DNA of 64,000 bases from Rhodobacterales bacterium HKCCE4037 (lineage in GTDB: Bacteria > Pseudomonadota > Alphaproteobacteria > Rhodobacterales > Rhodobacteraceae): positions 620,001 through 684,000 of the forward strand of contig WVSM01000001.1 of assembly GCA_015689645.1 (NCBI GenBank), read 5' to 3'. Below, in pieces: positions 1 through 8,857 of the stretch (position 1 is the stretch's first letter; every line of letters starts with the position of its first letter). The notes under the pieces are model-generated. The model searched no databases. It worked only from the letters and a program-made list of their open reading frames with translations, and was not told the DNA's origin. The position numbers and the translations under genes are program-made.

Positions 1-307
1 CCAATCCGTCGATCTGGGCCTGGATCGTGTCGATCCGTTCGCCATTTGCCGTCTCGGCAGCCAGGAACTGCGCCCGCCAACGGACGAGATCGGCCCGCCG
101 GGATTCGAGCAGCGCGGTCGAGGCGATGCCACCGGAAATCATCGCCTCTGCGGCTGAAGCGGCCCTATCCCACGCGTCGTAATCCAGAGTACTCGTATCG
201 GCTGCGGGGGCATCGGGCGATTGCGCCGAAACCGACGCACCCGTCACGGGCAGCAGGACAAGCAATGCCAGGGACAGCGCCGTCAGAAGACGAAGAAGAA
301 GGCTCAT
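1..307 (-). CDS. DUF3772-type mechanosensitive channel, N-terminal part (runs off window)
   Basis: Minus-strand frame that starts at 307 and leaves the window at base 1, so only about 102 residues are visible. The start codon overlaps the cysK stop as ATGA, which implies translational coupling. The protein begins with a hydrophobic stretch (MSLLLRLLTALSLALLVLL, residues 1-19) ending in a signal-peptidase-like ASVSAQ, then a soluble helical segment rich in Ala, Arg and Gln. Large MscS-family channels with an N-terminal DUF3772 periplasmic domain look like this, and I recall such a gene next to cysK in Rhodobacteraceae. No pore helix or MscS domain is visible here, so the family call rests on the N-terminus and the neighbour alone. 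Confidence 0.55.
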   Translation of the reverse strand, partial: MSLLLRLLTALSLALLVLLPVTGASVSAQSPDAPAADTSTLDYDAWDRAASAAEAMISGGIASTALLESRRADLVRWRAQFLAAETANGERIDTIQAQIDGL

Positions 308-1332
308 TGGTCTTCGAAGACCTCCGGCACGTCACGGCCCGGACCGTCCATCCACGGCGGCACCGGCAGGCCCTTCTCGCGCAGGAAATCGGGGTTGAAC
401 AACTTGCCCTGGTAGCGCGTGCCGTAATCGCACAGCACCGTCACGATGGTGTGACCCGGCCCCATCTCGCGCGCCATTCGGATCGCACCGGCGATGTTGA
501 TGCCCGAAGATCCGCCAAGGCACAGCCCCTCGTGGGCCAGCAGGTCGTAGACGATCGGCAAGGCCTCGCTGTCCGGGATCTTGTAGCACATGTCCGGCGT
601 GAACCCTTCGAGGTTCGCGGTGATGCGCCCCTGTCCGATGCCCTCGGTGATGGAGTTTCCGCCCGCCTCTTCGCCCGTATAGAGCTTGTAGAGGCCCGAG
701 CCCTCAGGATCGGCCAGGGCGACCTTCACGCCCTTGGGTTGCAGCGCCATGCCGACGCCCGCCAGCGTCCCGCCCGAGCCCACCGCACAGACGAAGCCGT
801 CGACCTTGCCGTCGGTCTGCTCCCAGATTTCCGGGCCGGTCATGTCGATATGGGCCTGCCGGTTGGCGACATTGTCGAACTGGTTGGCCCAGATCGCCCC
901 GTTCGGATCACTTTGCGCCAGACGCTCGGCCAGACGGCCGGAATATTTCACGTAGTTGTTCGGGTTCGAATACGGGACCGCCGGAACCTCGATCAACTCG
1001 GCCCCCGCGATGCGGATCATGTCCTTCTTTTCCTGGCTCTGGGTATCCGGGATCACGATCACCGTCTTGAACCCGAGCGATGCGCCCACAAGCGCCAACC
1101 CGATGCCGGTGTTTCCCGCCGTGCCTTCCACGATGGTGCCACCGGGGCGCAGATCGCCCCGCTCCACCGCATCGCGGATGATGAACAGGGCCGCGCGGTC
1201 CTTGACCGACTGGCCGGGGTTGAGGAACTCCGCCTTCCCGAGGATTTCGCATCCGGTCGCGTCCGAGGCCGCATTCAGCCGGATCAGCGGCGTGTTTCCG
1301 ATGGCCGAGGCCAGGTCCTTGTGGGTCGTCAT
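304..1332 (-). CDS. cysK: Cysteine synthase A (O-acetylserine sulfhydrylase)
   Basis: PLP-dependent enzyme that makes L-cysteine from O-acetyl-L-serine and sulfide in the cytoplasm. The 342-residue protein carries the PLP-lysine motif NPGQSVKDRA (K44), the substrate loop EGTAGNTG (about 69-76; alanine where many homologues have serine), the phosphate-cupping GSGGT and the late GGSSG motif. It is 20-30 residues longer than the shortest CysK proteins. It lies downstream of trgA-trgB on the same strand, 74 nt after trgB, and its stop overlaps the next gene by ATGA. In Rhodobacter sphaeroides trgAB and cysK were described together as tellurite-resistance loci, so a role in tellurite or thiol homeostasis besides cysteine synthesis is reasonable. 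The family call is certain; the tellurite role is inferred from synteny. Confidence 0.95.
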   Translation of the reverse strand: MTTHKDLASAIGNTPLIRLNAASDATGCEILGKAEFLNPGQSVKDRAALFIIRDAVERGDLRPGGTIVEGTAGNTGIGLALVGASLGFKTVIVIPDTQSQEKKDMIRIAGAELIEVPAVPYSNPNNYVKYSGRLAERLAQSDPNGAIWANQFDNVANRQAHIDMTGPEIWEQTDGKVDGFVCAVGSGGTLAGVGMALQPKGVKVALADPEGSGLYKLYTGEEAGGNSITEGIGQGRITANLEGFTPDMCYKIPDSEALPIVYDLLAHEGLCLGGSSGINIAGAIRMAREMGPGHTIVTVLCDYGTRYQGKLFNPDFLREKGLPVPPWMDGPGRDVPEVFEDQ

Positions 1333-1406
1333 GGGGCAGGCCTTTTCCGGGGCATTAGGATCGGTTCAGAATTAGGGGGTTCGGCGCGCGACCTCAACCC
1401 GCGCCG

Positions 1407-2531
1407 TCACCCTGCCTGCGCGCGCAGCCGGTCCCGGTGCAGCATCAGGTACTGCATGGTGACGATCTGGGCCGCATCGGCCATGTCCCCTTCGGCAAGC
1501 ATCTGCCGCGCAAGGTCATATGGGACGATGTGGCTCAGGATATCCTCGTTCTCGGCAACATGGCCGCCAACCCCAGCCGCCTCGTCGGGCAGATCGGCGA
1601 TCCCGAGATACGAGAACAGGACCTGCGCCAATCCGCCGGGCGACGGATAGTAGCGCGCCACGAAATGCAGCGCGCCCAGATCCAGCTTCGCCTCTTCCCG
1701 CGCCTCGCGCCGGGCCGCCACCTCGGGCGTCTCGCCCGCGTCGATCATGCCCGCGATCGGCTCCAGCAGCCACGGGTTCGCATCGCCATGGGCATAGGCG
1801 CCGAAGCGGAATTGCTGAACCAGCATGATCCGGTCGCGCACCGGGTCATACGGGATCAGCGTGACCGCATCAGCAACGCGGAACACCGAACGCCGCAGCG
1901 GACCGTTGGTGCCACCGTCGAATCGCGGATGACTGGCCTGCACCTCCTCCGCGTTGAAAAAGCCGTCATAGGCGTGGGTCGTGCCGTGATGGACGACCTT
2001 GTCCGACGGCATCTGCGCACCGACATGGCCCGGCCTGCGCCAGCGCCCCGACCGGACGTAAGCATCGGCACGGTCGCGTATGATCGAAAACCGCGCACCA
2101 ATCACCTCGGGCGGCACCTTCCCCATCTGGCGCATGACCTCGGACGCCGCGACGACTTGCAGCGCGCCCCAATGCGCCGCCCAATCGGACAGCGACCAAT
2201 CTTCGCCCGGCTCCTGACCTTGGCCGCTTGGCGGGAACCACGCCTCCGCCTCGACCTCGGACCCCTCGCGGATCACATTCAGCTTGCGGCGCGTATAGGC
2301 AAAACACGCTTCATAGTAATCCAGCCGTGCGAGAGCTTCTGGCGACGGGGCGATCAGCGCGCCCTCCGCGACCATCCCGTCGCGTTTCTCCAGCATCGGC
2401 CATGACCCGCCCTTGACCCAAGCCGCCCTGTACCCCGGCAGCGCCGCGCGCTCCATCTGCTGTGGTTCCCCGGCCACCAGATCGAGCAGCGGCTGATGAC
2501 ACAGCGTTCCGAAAATGAAAATCGGGGACAT
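1407..2531 (-). CDS. trgB: TrgB-like fusion: gamma-glutamylcyclotransferase-like domain + Nudix hydrolase
   Basis: Two-domain protein of 374 residues. Residues 1-130 resemble the AIG2/GGCT cyclotransferase fold (MSPIFIFGTL start, FGTL in place of YGSN). Residues about 180-365 are a Nudix domain of the ADP-ribose pyrophosphatase type. The Nudix box spans about 261-283 and keeps the glutamates and arginine (GMIDAGE, REAREEA), but the conserved glycine of the REUXEEXGU part is a lysine. I chose the ATG at 2531, 2 nt after the trgA stop; an in-frame start at 2558 would overlap trgA by 25 nt. R. sphaeroides TrgB, linked to tellurite resistance, has this type of Nudix region. Substrate is unknown: ADP-ribose or another nucleotide sugar for the Nudix half, a gamma-glutamyl compound for the other half. 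Confidence 0.8.
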   Translation of the reverse strand: MSPIFIFGTLCHQPLLDLVAGEPQQMERAALPGYRAAWVKGGSWPMLEKRDGMVAEGALIAPSPEALARLDYYEACFAYTRRKLNVIREGSEVEAEAWFPPSGQGQEPGEDWSLSDWAAHWGALQVVAASEVMRQMGKVPPEVIGARFSIIRDRADAYVRSGRWRRPGHVGAQMPSDKVVHHGTTHAYDGFFNAEEVQASHPRFDGGTNGPLRRSVFRVADAVTLIPYDPVRDRIMLVQQFRFGAYAHGDANPWLLEPIAGMIDAGETPEVAARREAREEAKLDLGALHFVARYYPSPGGLAQVLFSYLGIADLPDEAAGVGGHVAENEDILSHIVPYDLARQMLAEGDMADAAQIVTMQYLMLHRDRLRAQAG

Positions 2532-2533
2532 CG

Positions 2534-2974
2534 TTACCGCCACGACCTCGCGGCCCATTCCGTCAGCAACCCGCCGACGATGCCGCCAACGAACAGCGCG
2601 CCCCAGATCTCGATGGTCAGCGACTGTACCAGGTATTCGAGAAACAGGTTCATCGCGTCTGCAATCGCCTCGCCAAACCCGCCGTACCGCAGGTTGGCCG
2701 AGCGCAGGAACATCTGGCGCAGCGCAAACAGCAGGAGACCGAAGAACGCGATCTGCAGCGACGTGCGCAGCCCGTTGGCAATCGCCATGCTCAGGCTTCC
2801 CCCAGCGCGCGAGCCCATAACCATCCAGCCGTTGACCAGCCCGATGACCGCAATGGTCAGCGGGAAGTAGGTCATCGGCGTGCCTTCGGGAAAGGTAGGA
2901 ATGACCTGCAACGCGGCCCAGTAGCCGACGATGAAGAACGTCACCGCGCCGACGAGTTTTGCGCCTGTGGGCAT
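2534..2974 (-). CDS. trgA: TrgA family tellurite-resistance-linked membrane protein
   Basis: A 146-residue integral membrane protein with about four hydrophobic segments (roughly 7-26, 36-55, 72-90 and 113-138) and a short basic C-terminus. It matches the remembered pattern of TrgA from Rhodobacter sphaeroides (an MPTGAKLVGA-type start, then VGYWAALQVIP). Its stop is 2 nt from the preferred trgB start, and cysK follows, so the three form a minus-strand operon. cfa lies 19 nt upstream and may be part of the same transcript. TrgA has no known biochemical activity; a role in tellurite resistance was inferred genetically in R. sphaeroides. The transfer of that role here is by synteny. Confidence 0.8.
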   Translation of the reverse strand: MPTGAKLVGAVTFFIVGYWAALQVIPTFPEGTPMTYFPLTIAVIGLVNGWMVMGSRAGGSLSMAIANGLRTSLQIAFFGLLLFALRQMFLRSANLRYGGFGEAIADAMNLFLEYLVQSLTIEIWGALFVGGIVGGLLTEWAARSWR

Positions 2975-2993
2975 GGTTGCCCGTCCCTTTTGC

Positions 2994-4205
2994 TCAGCCC
3001 GGCTTTCGAACCGTTATCTGTGTTACGTCGCAATTTCCGAAATGAAACGTCGACGCGCAAGAGGTCAGGTAAAAATTCCACATCCGCCGGAACCGGTCGT
3101 CGAAGCCCATGGCGGCGATCTGGTCCCATTTCTCGTTGAAGGTTTCGTGCCAACGGCGACAGGTCTGGCTGTAGCTTTCGCCGAATTCGATGGAATTGGC
3201 GATGGTCAGACCGGCCCGCTCCACCTGTTGCTTCAGCACCTTCGGGGCCGGAAGCATGCCGCCGGGGAAGATGTATTTCTGTATGAAATCAACGCCCCGC
3301 CGGTAAACCTCCCAACGGCGATCCTGCACGGTGATGATCTGCAACGTCGCTTGCTTGCCCGGCTTCAGCCGGTCGCGCACCGTGTCGAAATACGTCGGCC
3401 AATAGGCCTCGCCCACCGCCTCGAACATCTCGATGGAGGCGATGCCGTCATATGTGCCTGTTTCGTCACGGTAATCCTGAAGTTTGATCTGCACCCGGTC
3501 GCTCAGCCCCGCGTCGGCCATGCGTTTGACCGCGTAATCATGCTGCTGTTGCGAGATCGTGAGGCCCGTGACCCGCAAGCCCCGCTCCTTCGCGGCGTAT
3601 TCGGCAAAGCCGCCCCAGCCGCACCCGATTTCGAGCACGTGGTCGCCGGGTTGCGCCCCCATCTCGTCGACCAATTGCCGGTACTTGGCGATCTGTGCGG
3701 CCTCCAGGCTCTCCTGCCCGCTTTCGAACAGGGCCGAGGAATAGGTCATCGTATCGTCGAGCCACAGCCCGTAGAAGTCGTTGCCCAGGTCGTAATGCGC
3801 CGCGATGTTTTTCTTGGCCTGCCGCTTCGTGTTCGATTGTAGCCAGAATCGGAACCGCTCGAAGGCGCGCACGATCTTGAAGCCGAGGAACCCGTCGTAA
3901 AGCTCGTCATTGTCGGCATGGACAAGATCAAGGAAGGCCTGCAGGTCCGGCGTCGACCACCATTCATCGAGATATGCCTCGCAAAAGCCCAGATCGCCCT
4001 CGCGGATCAGCCGCGCGAACAGGTCCACATTGTGGATATGCAGGACCGCAACCGGGCCCGGGCCCTTGCCCTCGACCCGAAACAACCGGCCGTCCGGCAA
4101 TTCGAAGTCGATGCGCCCGTTTTCCAGGGCCTGGGCCTGATCGAACACCTGTTTGAAGTAGCGCGGCAGGTCGCCCTGCCCGTCCAGCGACGTGAGTGCA
4201 GTCAT
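2994..4205 (-). CDS. cfa: Cyclopropane-fatty-acyl-phospholipid synthase family methyltransferase
   Basis: SAM-dependent enzyme that adds a methylene group to unsaturated acyl chains of membrane phospholipids. The 403-residue length is normal for the family. The N-terminal domain (about 1-125) precedes the YDLGN motif (138-142) and the SAM-binding VLEIGCGWGG (190-199); further family signatures are TGLTIS, SIEMFEAVGE and the FIQKYIFPGG segment. It is the first gene of the tight minus-strand run cfa-trgA-trgB-cysK. Cfa-type proteins change membrane composition under stress, which fits a stress-resistance cluster. Related family members methylate or desaturate fatty acids in other ways, so the exact product is not certain. 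Confidence 0.88.
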   Translation of the reverse strand: MTALTSLDGQGDLPRYFKQVFDQAQALENGRIDFELPDGRLFRVEGKGPGPVAVLHIHNVDLFARLIREGDLGFCEAYLDEWWSTPDLQAFLDLVHADNDELYDGFLGFKIVRAFERFRFWLQSNTKRQAKKNIAAHYDLGNDFYGLWLDDTMTYSSALFESGQESLEAAQIAKYRQLVDEMGAQPGDHVLEIGCGWGGFAEYAAKERGLRVTGLTISQQQHDYAVKRMADAGLSDRVQIKLQDYRDETGTYDGIASIEMFEAVGEAYWPTYFDTVRDRLKPGKQATLQIITVQDRRWEVYRRGVDFIQKYIFPGGMLPAPKVLKQQVERAGLTIANSIEFGESYSQTCRRWHETFNEKWDQIAAMGFDDRFRRMWNFYLTSCASTFHFGNCDVTQITVRKPG

Positions 4206-4301
4206 TTTTCTTCCTTCGTCCCACGCCGAGTTTGCGAGGCGCGGCTTTGCGGGGCAAGCCCCAAGTCAGTCACAACAATGGGCCTCGCCAACACGAAGCC
4301 G

Positions 4302-5717
4302 TCAGAAATCGCGGTTCTCATAGGCATCGAGCGCTCGTTTCCGACCGTCAGAGGCGCTGACGATCGGCTCGGACGGGTAATCGTCGCCGGGAGCCATCGC
4401 CCAACTGCGCGGAATCGCGTCGAAATAGCTGGTCGCGGTTTCCGGTGGGCTCGACTGGATCTCAGCCAGCCAGCGGTTGCGATAGCGCCCGCCCTTGTCG
4501 AACTTCTCGGCCTGTGTCTCGGGGTTGAACACGCGGAAATAGGGCGTCGCATCGGGGCCGGAGCCCGCCGACCATTGCCAGCCCATCGAATTGCTGGCCG
4601 GGTCCCAGTCGACAAGACAATCCTCGAACCACTCCATCCCGATTTTCCAGTGACACATCAGGTGCTTGGTCAGGTAAGAGGCGACAAGCATCCGCGCCCG
4701 GTTGTGCATTCGCCCCGTCACGTACATCTCGCGCATCGCGGCATCGACGATCGCCATGCCGGTGCGCCCCTGTTTCCACGCCTTCACCTCTGCCTTGCGC
4801 TCGTCCTCGTTCCACGGGAAGGCATCCCATTCCTCGCGCCAGTTGCCCGAGGTGATGCGCGGCGTGTGGTAGACGAGGTGATAGGCAAAGTCGCGCCAGA
4901 CCAGTTCCTTCAGGAAGGTCTCCGCCCCCTGCTTGCCTTCCTCCATCGCGCGCTGCCCGGCCCACCAGCAGGCGCGCGCAGAAATCTCGCCGTATGTCAG
5001 GTTCTCGGACAGCAACGATGTGCCATTCTTGGCCAGATTGTCGCGCGCATCGGCATAATCGTCGATGCCGTGGGCCATGAAATTCGACATTCGCGCCCGG
5101 GCCGAGGTCTCGCCGACGTTCAGATGCTCCGCGACAACATCGGTGCCCCGGTTCATCGCAGCGCCAAGCTTCCAGTCGGCAATATCGTCGGAGGCCGGGA
5201 AGCCATCAGGCGCCGGGATCTTCGGCGCACTCAATGCAGCACCCGGATCGCGCGAGCGGACGTTCTTCCAGAAGGGCGTGTAGACCTTGTAGAACCCGCC
5301 GTCGCCCGTCTCGACCGTCCAGGGCTCGAACAGGACATGGCCGCCATGGCTGACAGCCTCGATCCCGTCGTCCTTCAGGGCTTCCTTGACTCGCTCGTCC
5401 CGCTTGCGGCTGTCGGGATCGTAAAGGCGGTTCCAATGCACCGCCTTCGCGCCCGTCTCCGCGATCAGCTCTTGCAGAACGTCGAGCGCCTTGCCCCGGC
5501 GCAGGATCAGCTTCGATCCGGCCTCGTCCAACGCCTCCGCAAAGGCCTCCACCCCAAGGCCGAGTCGCCATTTCGGCGCGGCCCCTTGCCCCTCGACCAC
5601 CTCGTCACAGATGAAAACGGGAATAACCGGCCCGCCCGCCTCGCAGGCGGCCACCAGCGCCGGGTTGTCCGACAAGCGCAGGTCGCGGCGGACCCAGTAG
5701 AGAATTGGTGCGCCCAT
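4302..5717 (-). CDS. phrB: Deoxyribodipyrimidine photolyase (cryptochrome/photolyase family)
   Basis: Light-driven FAD enzyme that splits cyclobutane pyrimidine dimers. The 471-residue protein starts MGAPILYWVRRDLRLSDNPA, the typical antenna-domain opening; a GTG four codons upstream (5729) is less likely than the ATG used here. The C-terminal FAD/DNA-binding half contains GRTGMAIVDAAMREM and HNRARM followed by the GWQWSAGSGPD and YFRVFNP signatures that line the active site. Class I CPD photolyases have this layout. It is separated from cfa by 96 nt with no visible motif and is probably transcribed on its own or with cfa. Confidence 0.93.
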   Translation of the reverse strand: MGAPILYWVRRDLRLSDNPALVAACEAGGPVIPVFICDEVVEGQGAAPKWRLGLGVEAFAEALDEAGSKLILRRGKALDVLQELIAETGAKAVHWNRLYDPDSRKRDERVKEALKDDGIEAVSHGGHVLFEPWTVETGDGGFYKVYTPFWKNVRSRDPGAALSAPKIPAPDGFPASDDIADWKLGAAMNRGTDVVAEHLNVGETSARARMSNFMAHGIDDYADARDNLAKNGTSLLSENLTYGEISARACWWAGQRAMEEGKQGAETFLKELVWRDFAYHLVYHTPRITSGNWREEWDAFPWNEDERKAEVKAWKQGRTGMAIVDAAMREMYVTGRMHNRARMLVASYLTKHLMCHWKIGMEWFEDCLVDWDPASNSMGWQWSAGSGPDATPYFRVFNPETQAEKFDKGGRYRNRWLAEIQSSPPETATSYFDAIPRSWAMAPGDDYPSEPIVSASDGRKRALDAYENRDF

Positions 5718-5776
5718 GCCCGGCCCCACTCGTTAACCTTTGGGGGTCAAATTAGGGCGCGGGCGGCGGGGTCAAG

Positions 5777-6067
5777 TCATTCAAGTGCTTCAACCAGCAC
5801 GAGATCCCGCTCCGATGCGCCTTTCGCATGGGTCAGCGCTTCCTGGTAGACTTCGCTTTCGTAACAGGCGTTTGCCGCCTCGAGCGACGGAAAGATCGCG
5901 ACGACATTCCGGGGATGACCACGACCCTCTTTCTGGATCGAGGTGCCGCTGCGGGCGAGGAACTTGCCACCATGCGCCGCGATAGCCTCGGTCGCGAGTG
6001 TCGCGTATTTCATGTAGGCCTCTTCGTCGGTGACGGTCACGTGGGCGACCCAATAAGCTGCGGGCAT
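5777..6067 (-). CDS. DUF1330 domain protein
   Basis: Small cytoplasmic protein of 96 residues with the DUF1330 (dimeric alpha/beta barrel) pattern: AYWVAHVTVTDEEAYMKY at the N-terminus, AHGGKFLARSG in the middle and VVAIFPSLEAANACYESEVYQE near the end. The family is common in alphaproteobacteria and has no established activity; the fold resembles heme-degrading or monooxygenase-like ferredoxin barrels. It starts 3 nt after the alaS stop, so it is co-transcribed with alaS. I infer no specific function. Confidence 0.85.
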   Translation of the reverse strand: MPAAYWVAHVTVTDEEAYMKYATLATEAIAAHGGKFLARSGTSIQKEGRGHPRNVVAIFPSLEAANACYESEVYQEALTHAKGASERDLVLVEALE

Positions 6068-6070
6068 GGT

Positions 6071-8731
6071 TCAGGCTCCTTCGATGAGTGCTTTTGCGGC
6101 GGCGATGGCCTCATCGGCCTTCGAGGCATCGGCCCCGCCACCCTGCGCGAAATCGGGTCGGCCACCGCCGCCCTTGCCGCCAAGGGCGGGTGTTGCGGCG
6201 CGCACGAGGTCGGCGGCGTTCACACGGTCCGTCAGGTCCGCCGTCACGCCAGCGGCAATCGCCGCCTTGCCGCCGGTGTCCGCGATCAGCAGCACGACGC
6301 CTGACCCGAGCCGCTCCTTGTGGGCGTCGATCAGACCGGCGAGGTCCTTGCCGGTCACGCCAGTCAGGCTCTGCGCAAGGAACGGCACGCCGTTCACCGT
6401 TTCGGCCTCCGGCTGCGCGGCACCGCCGCCGGCGCCACCGGCCATCGCCAGCTCCCGCCGCAGCTGCGCAACTTCGTTCTCCAGCTTTTTCCGCTCGTCC
6501 TTCAGCGCCTTCACGCGGTCGAGCACGTCACCCGGCTGCGCGTTCAGCTCCTGCGCCAGCGCCCCCATCCGGTGATCCTGCTGGCTGAGATATTCGAAAG
6601 CCGCAGGCCCTGTCAGCGCCTCGATCCGGCGAACCCCGGCCGAAGACGCGCTGTCGCCAAGCGTCACGAAGACGCCGATATCACCCGTGCGCCGCACATG
6701 GGTGCCGCCGCACAACTCCAGCGAATAGGTCTTGCCGTCCGTCCCCTTGCCCGAGCCGTCCAGCGTGCCCATCGACACGACCCGCACCTCGTCGCCGTAT
6801 TTCTCGCCGAACAGCGCCTGCGCGCCGAGGCCACGGGCATCGTCGGGCGTCATGATCCGCGTTTCCACCGGCGCATTCTGGCGGATGTAGTCGTTCACCT
6901 CCGCCTCGATCCCGGCCAGTTCCTCAAGGGTCAGCGCCTTGCCATGGCTGAAGTCGAACCGCAGCCGGTCCGGCGCGTTGAGCGAACCGCGCTGTGCCAC
7001 GTGATCGCCAAGCGCGCGGCGCAACGCCTCGTGCAGCAGGTGCGTGGCCGAATGGTTCGACCGGATCGTCGTGCGGCGGTCATGGTCGACAATCAGCTCC
7101 GCCCCCTGCCCGGCCTTCACCTCGCCCTCGGCGACCTCGCCGATATGCAGGAACACGTCCGCGACCTTGCGTGTATCGGTCACCCGGACCAGCCCGGTGT
7201 CCGTCCGGATCGTGCCGGTGTCACCCACCTGTCCGCCGGATTCCGCGTAGAAGGGCGTCTGGTTCAGCACCACCGTCACGGTGCCCTTGGCGGCGTCGAC
7301 CTTCTCGCCATCGCTCACCAGTGCCAGGATCTGCCCCTCGGCCACCTCGGTGTCGTAGCCCAGGAATTCCGTGGCCCCATGCTCCTCCGCCAGATCGTAC
7401 CAGATCGTCGCGTCCGCCGCGTCGCCCGAGCCGGACCACGCCGCGCGCGCCTTGGCCTTCTGCTCGGCCATGGCCGCATCGAAGCCCTCGGTATCCACGC
7501 CGCGCCCCTTCTCGCGCAGCGCATCCTGCGTCAGGTCCAGCGGGAAGCCGTAGGTATCATAAAGCTTGAACGCCGCCTCGCCCGGCAGCGCACTGCCTTC
7601 GGGCAGACCGGCCAGCTCCTCATCCAGAAGCTTCAGGCCGCGATCCAGCGTCTGGCGGAACCGCTCCTCCTCCAGCTTCAGCGTCTCGGTGATCAACGCC
7701 TGCGCCTGCCCCAGTTCCGGGTAGGCCTGGCCCATCTGGCTGACCAGCGCGGGCACAAGGCGGTACATCAGCGGGTCCTTCGCGCCGAGCAAATGCGCGT
7801 GCCGCATCGCGCGCCGCATGATCCGGCGCAGGACGTAGCCCCGCCCGTCATTCGACGGCATCACGCCATCGGCGATCAGGAAGGAGGTCGAGCGCAGGTG
7901 ATCCGCGATCACCCGGTGGTGCACGTTCTGCTCACCGTCCGGGTCCACGCTGGTCGCATGGGCAGACGCCTCGATCAGCGCGCGCATCGTGTCGGTGTCG
8001 TAATTGTCGTGGCTGCCTTGCAGTAGCGCCCCGATCCGCTCCAGCCCCATGCCGGTGTCGATCGACTGAATGTCCAGCGGCACCATCGAGCCGTCCGCGA
8101 ACTGCTCGTTCTGCATGAAAACGATGTTCCAGATCTCGATGAACCGGTCGCCGTCCTCTTCGGGCGAGCCCGGAGGGCCACCCCAGATGTGGTCGCCGTG
8201 GTCATAGAAGATCTCGGTGCAGGGGCCGCAGGGGCCGGTCGGGCCCATCTGCCAGAAGTTGTCGGAAGTCGCGATGCGGATGATCCGGTCTTCCGGCACG
8301 CCGACCTTCTTCCAGATCTCGAAGGCCTCGTCGTCGGTATGGTAGACAGTCGTCATCAGGCGCTTGGCGTCGATGCCGAAATCCTTGGTAATCAGCTCCC
8401 ACGCGAAGGGAATGGCGTCTTCCTTGAAGTAATCGCCGAAGCTGAAATTCCCCAGCATCTCGAAGAACGTGTGGTGGCGCGCCGTGTAGCCCACATTGTC
8501 GAGGTCGTTGTGCTTGCCACCCGCCCGCACGCATTTCTGCGCCGTGGTGGCGCGCTGGTAATCGCGTTTCTCGACCCCGGTGAACAGGTTCTTGAACTGC
8601 ACCATGCCCGAGTTGACGAACATCAGCGTCGGGTCGTTGCGCGGAACAAGCGGGCTCGACGGGACCACCTCGTGCCCCTGCCGGGCGAAGTAGTCGAGGA
8701 AGGTCGAGCGGATATCGTTGAGGCTGGTCAT
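6071..8731 (-). CDS. alaS: Alanyl-tRNA synthetase
   Basis: Charges tRNA-Ala and clears mischarged Ser/Gly-tRNA. The protein is 886 residues when started at [15 protein letters not shown] (8731); the frame stays open 21 codons further, but those residues ([14 protein letters not shown]) do not resemble AlaRS. The class II catalytic domain has [10 protein letters not shown] and [14 protein letters not shown], the editing domain has the zinc ligands NHSATHLLH and CGGTH, a coiled segment ([20 protein letters not shown]) links to the C-terminal DHHA1 domain, and the glycine-rich [16 protein letters not shown] is the family end signature. Length and all domains are normal. DUF1330 follows 3 nt later; recA is 126 nt upstream. 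Confidence 0.97.
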   Translation of the reverse strand: MTSLNDIRSTFLDYFARQGHEVVPSSPLVPRNDPTLMFVNSGMVQFKNLFTGVEKRDYQRATTAQKCVRAGGKHNDLDNVGYTARHHTFFEMLGNFSFGDYFKEDAIPFAWELITKDFGIDAKRLMTTVYHTDDEAFEIWKKVGVPEDRIIRIATSDNFWQMGPTGPCGPCTEIFYDHGDHIWGGPPGSPEEDGDRFIEIWNIVFMQNEQFADGSMVPLDIQSIDTGMGLERIGALLQGSHDNYDTDTMRALIEASAHATSVDPDGEQNVHHRVIADHLRSTSFLIADGVMPSNDGRGYVLRRIMRRAMRHAHLLGAKDPLMYRLVPALVSQMGQAYPELGQAQALITETLKLEEERFRQTLDRGLKLLDEELAGLPEGSALPGEAAFKLYDTYGFPLDLTQDALREKGRGVDTEGFDAAMAEQKAKARAAWSGSGDAADATIWYDLAEEHGATEFLGYDTEVAEGQILALVSDGEKVDAAKGTVTVVLNQTPFYAESGGQVGDTGTIRTDTGLVRVTDTRKVADVFLHIGEVAEGEVKAGQGAELIVDHDRRTTIRSNHSATHLLHEALRRALGDHVAQRGSLNAPDRLRFDFSHGKALTLEELAGIEAEVNDYIRQNAPVETRIMTPDDARGLGAQALFGEKYGDEVRVVSMGTLDGSGKGTDGKTYSLELCGGTHVRRTGDIGVFVTLGDSASSAGVRRIEALTGPAAFEYLSQQDHRMGALAQELNAQPGDVLDRVKALKDERKKLENEVAQLRRELAMAGGAGGGAAQPEAETVNGVPFLAQSLTGVTGKDLAGLIDAHKERLGSGVVLLIADTGGKAAIAAGVTADLTDRVNAADLVRAATPALGGKGGGGRPDFAQGGGADASKADEAIAAAKALIEGA

Positions 8732-8857
8732 GGGCGCGCGGTCCGTAGCTGAGGTGCGATCGGTGATGTATCCCCGCCCGGTGCCTCTGTCCACAGGCAG
8801 GCCAACGAAAAAGGGCGGCCCGAACCGGACCGCCCCGCACCTTCGGATCGTGGTGTC

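Noticed and set aside
46-1650. Long uninterrupted plus-strand frame (over 500 codons) across cysK and trgB
   Set aside because: Antisense shadow of real genes in GC-rich DNA; product is Arg/His/Pro-rich with no domain, while the minus strand encodes clear enzymes.
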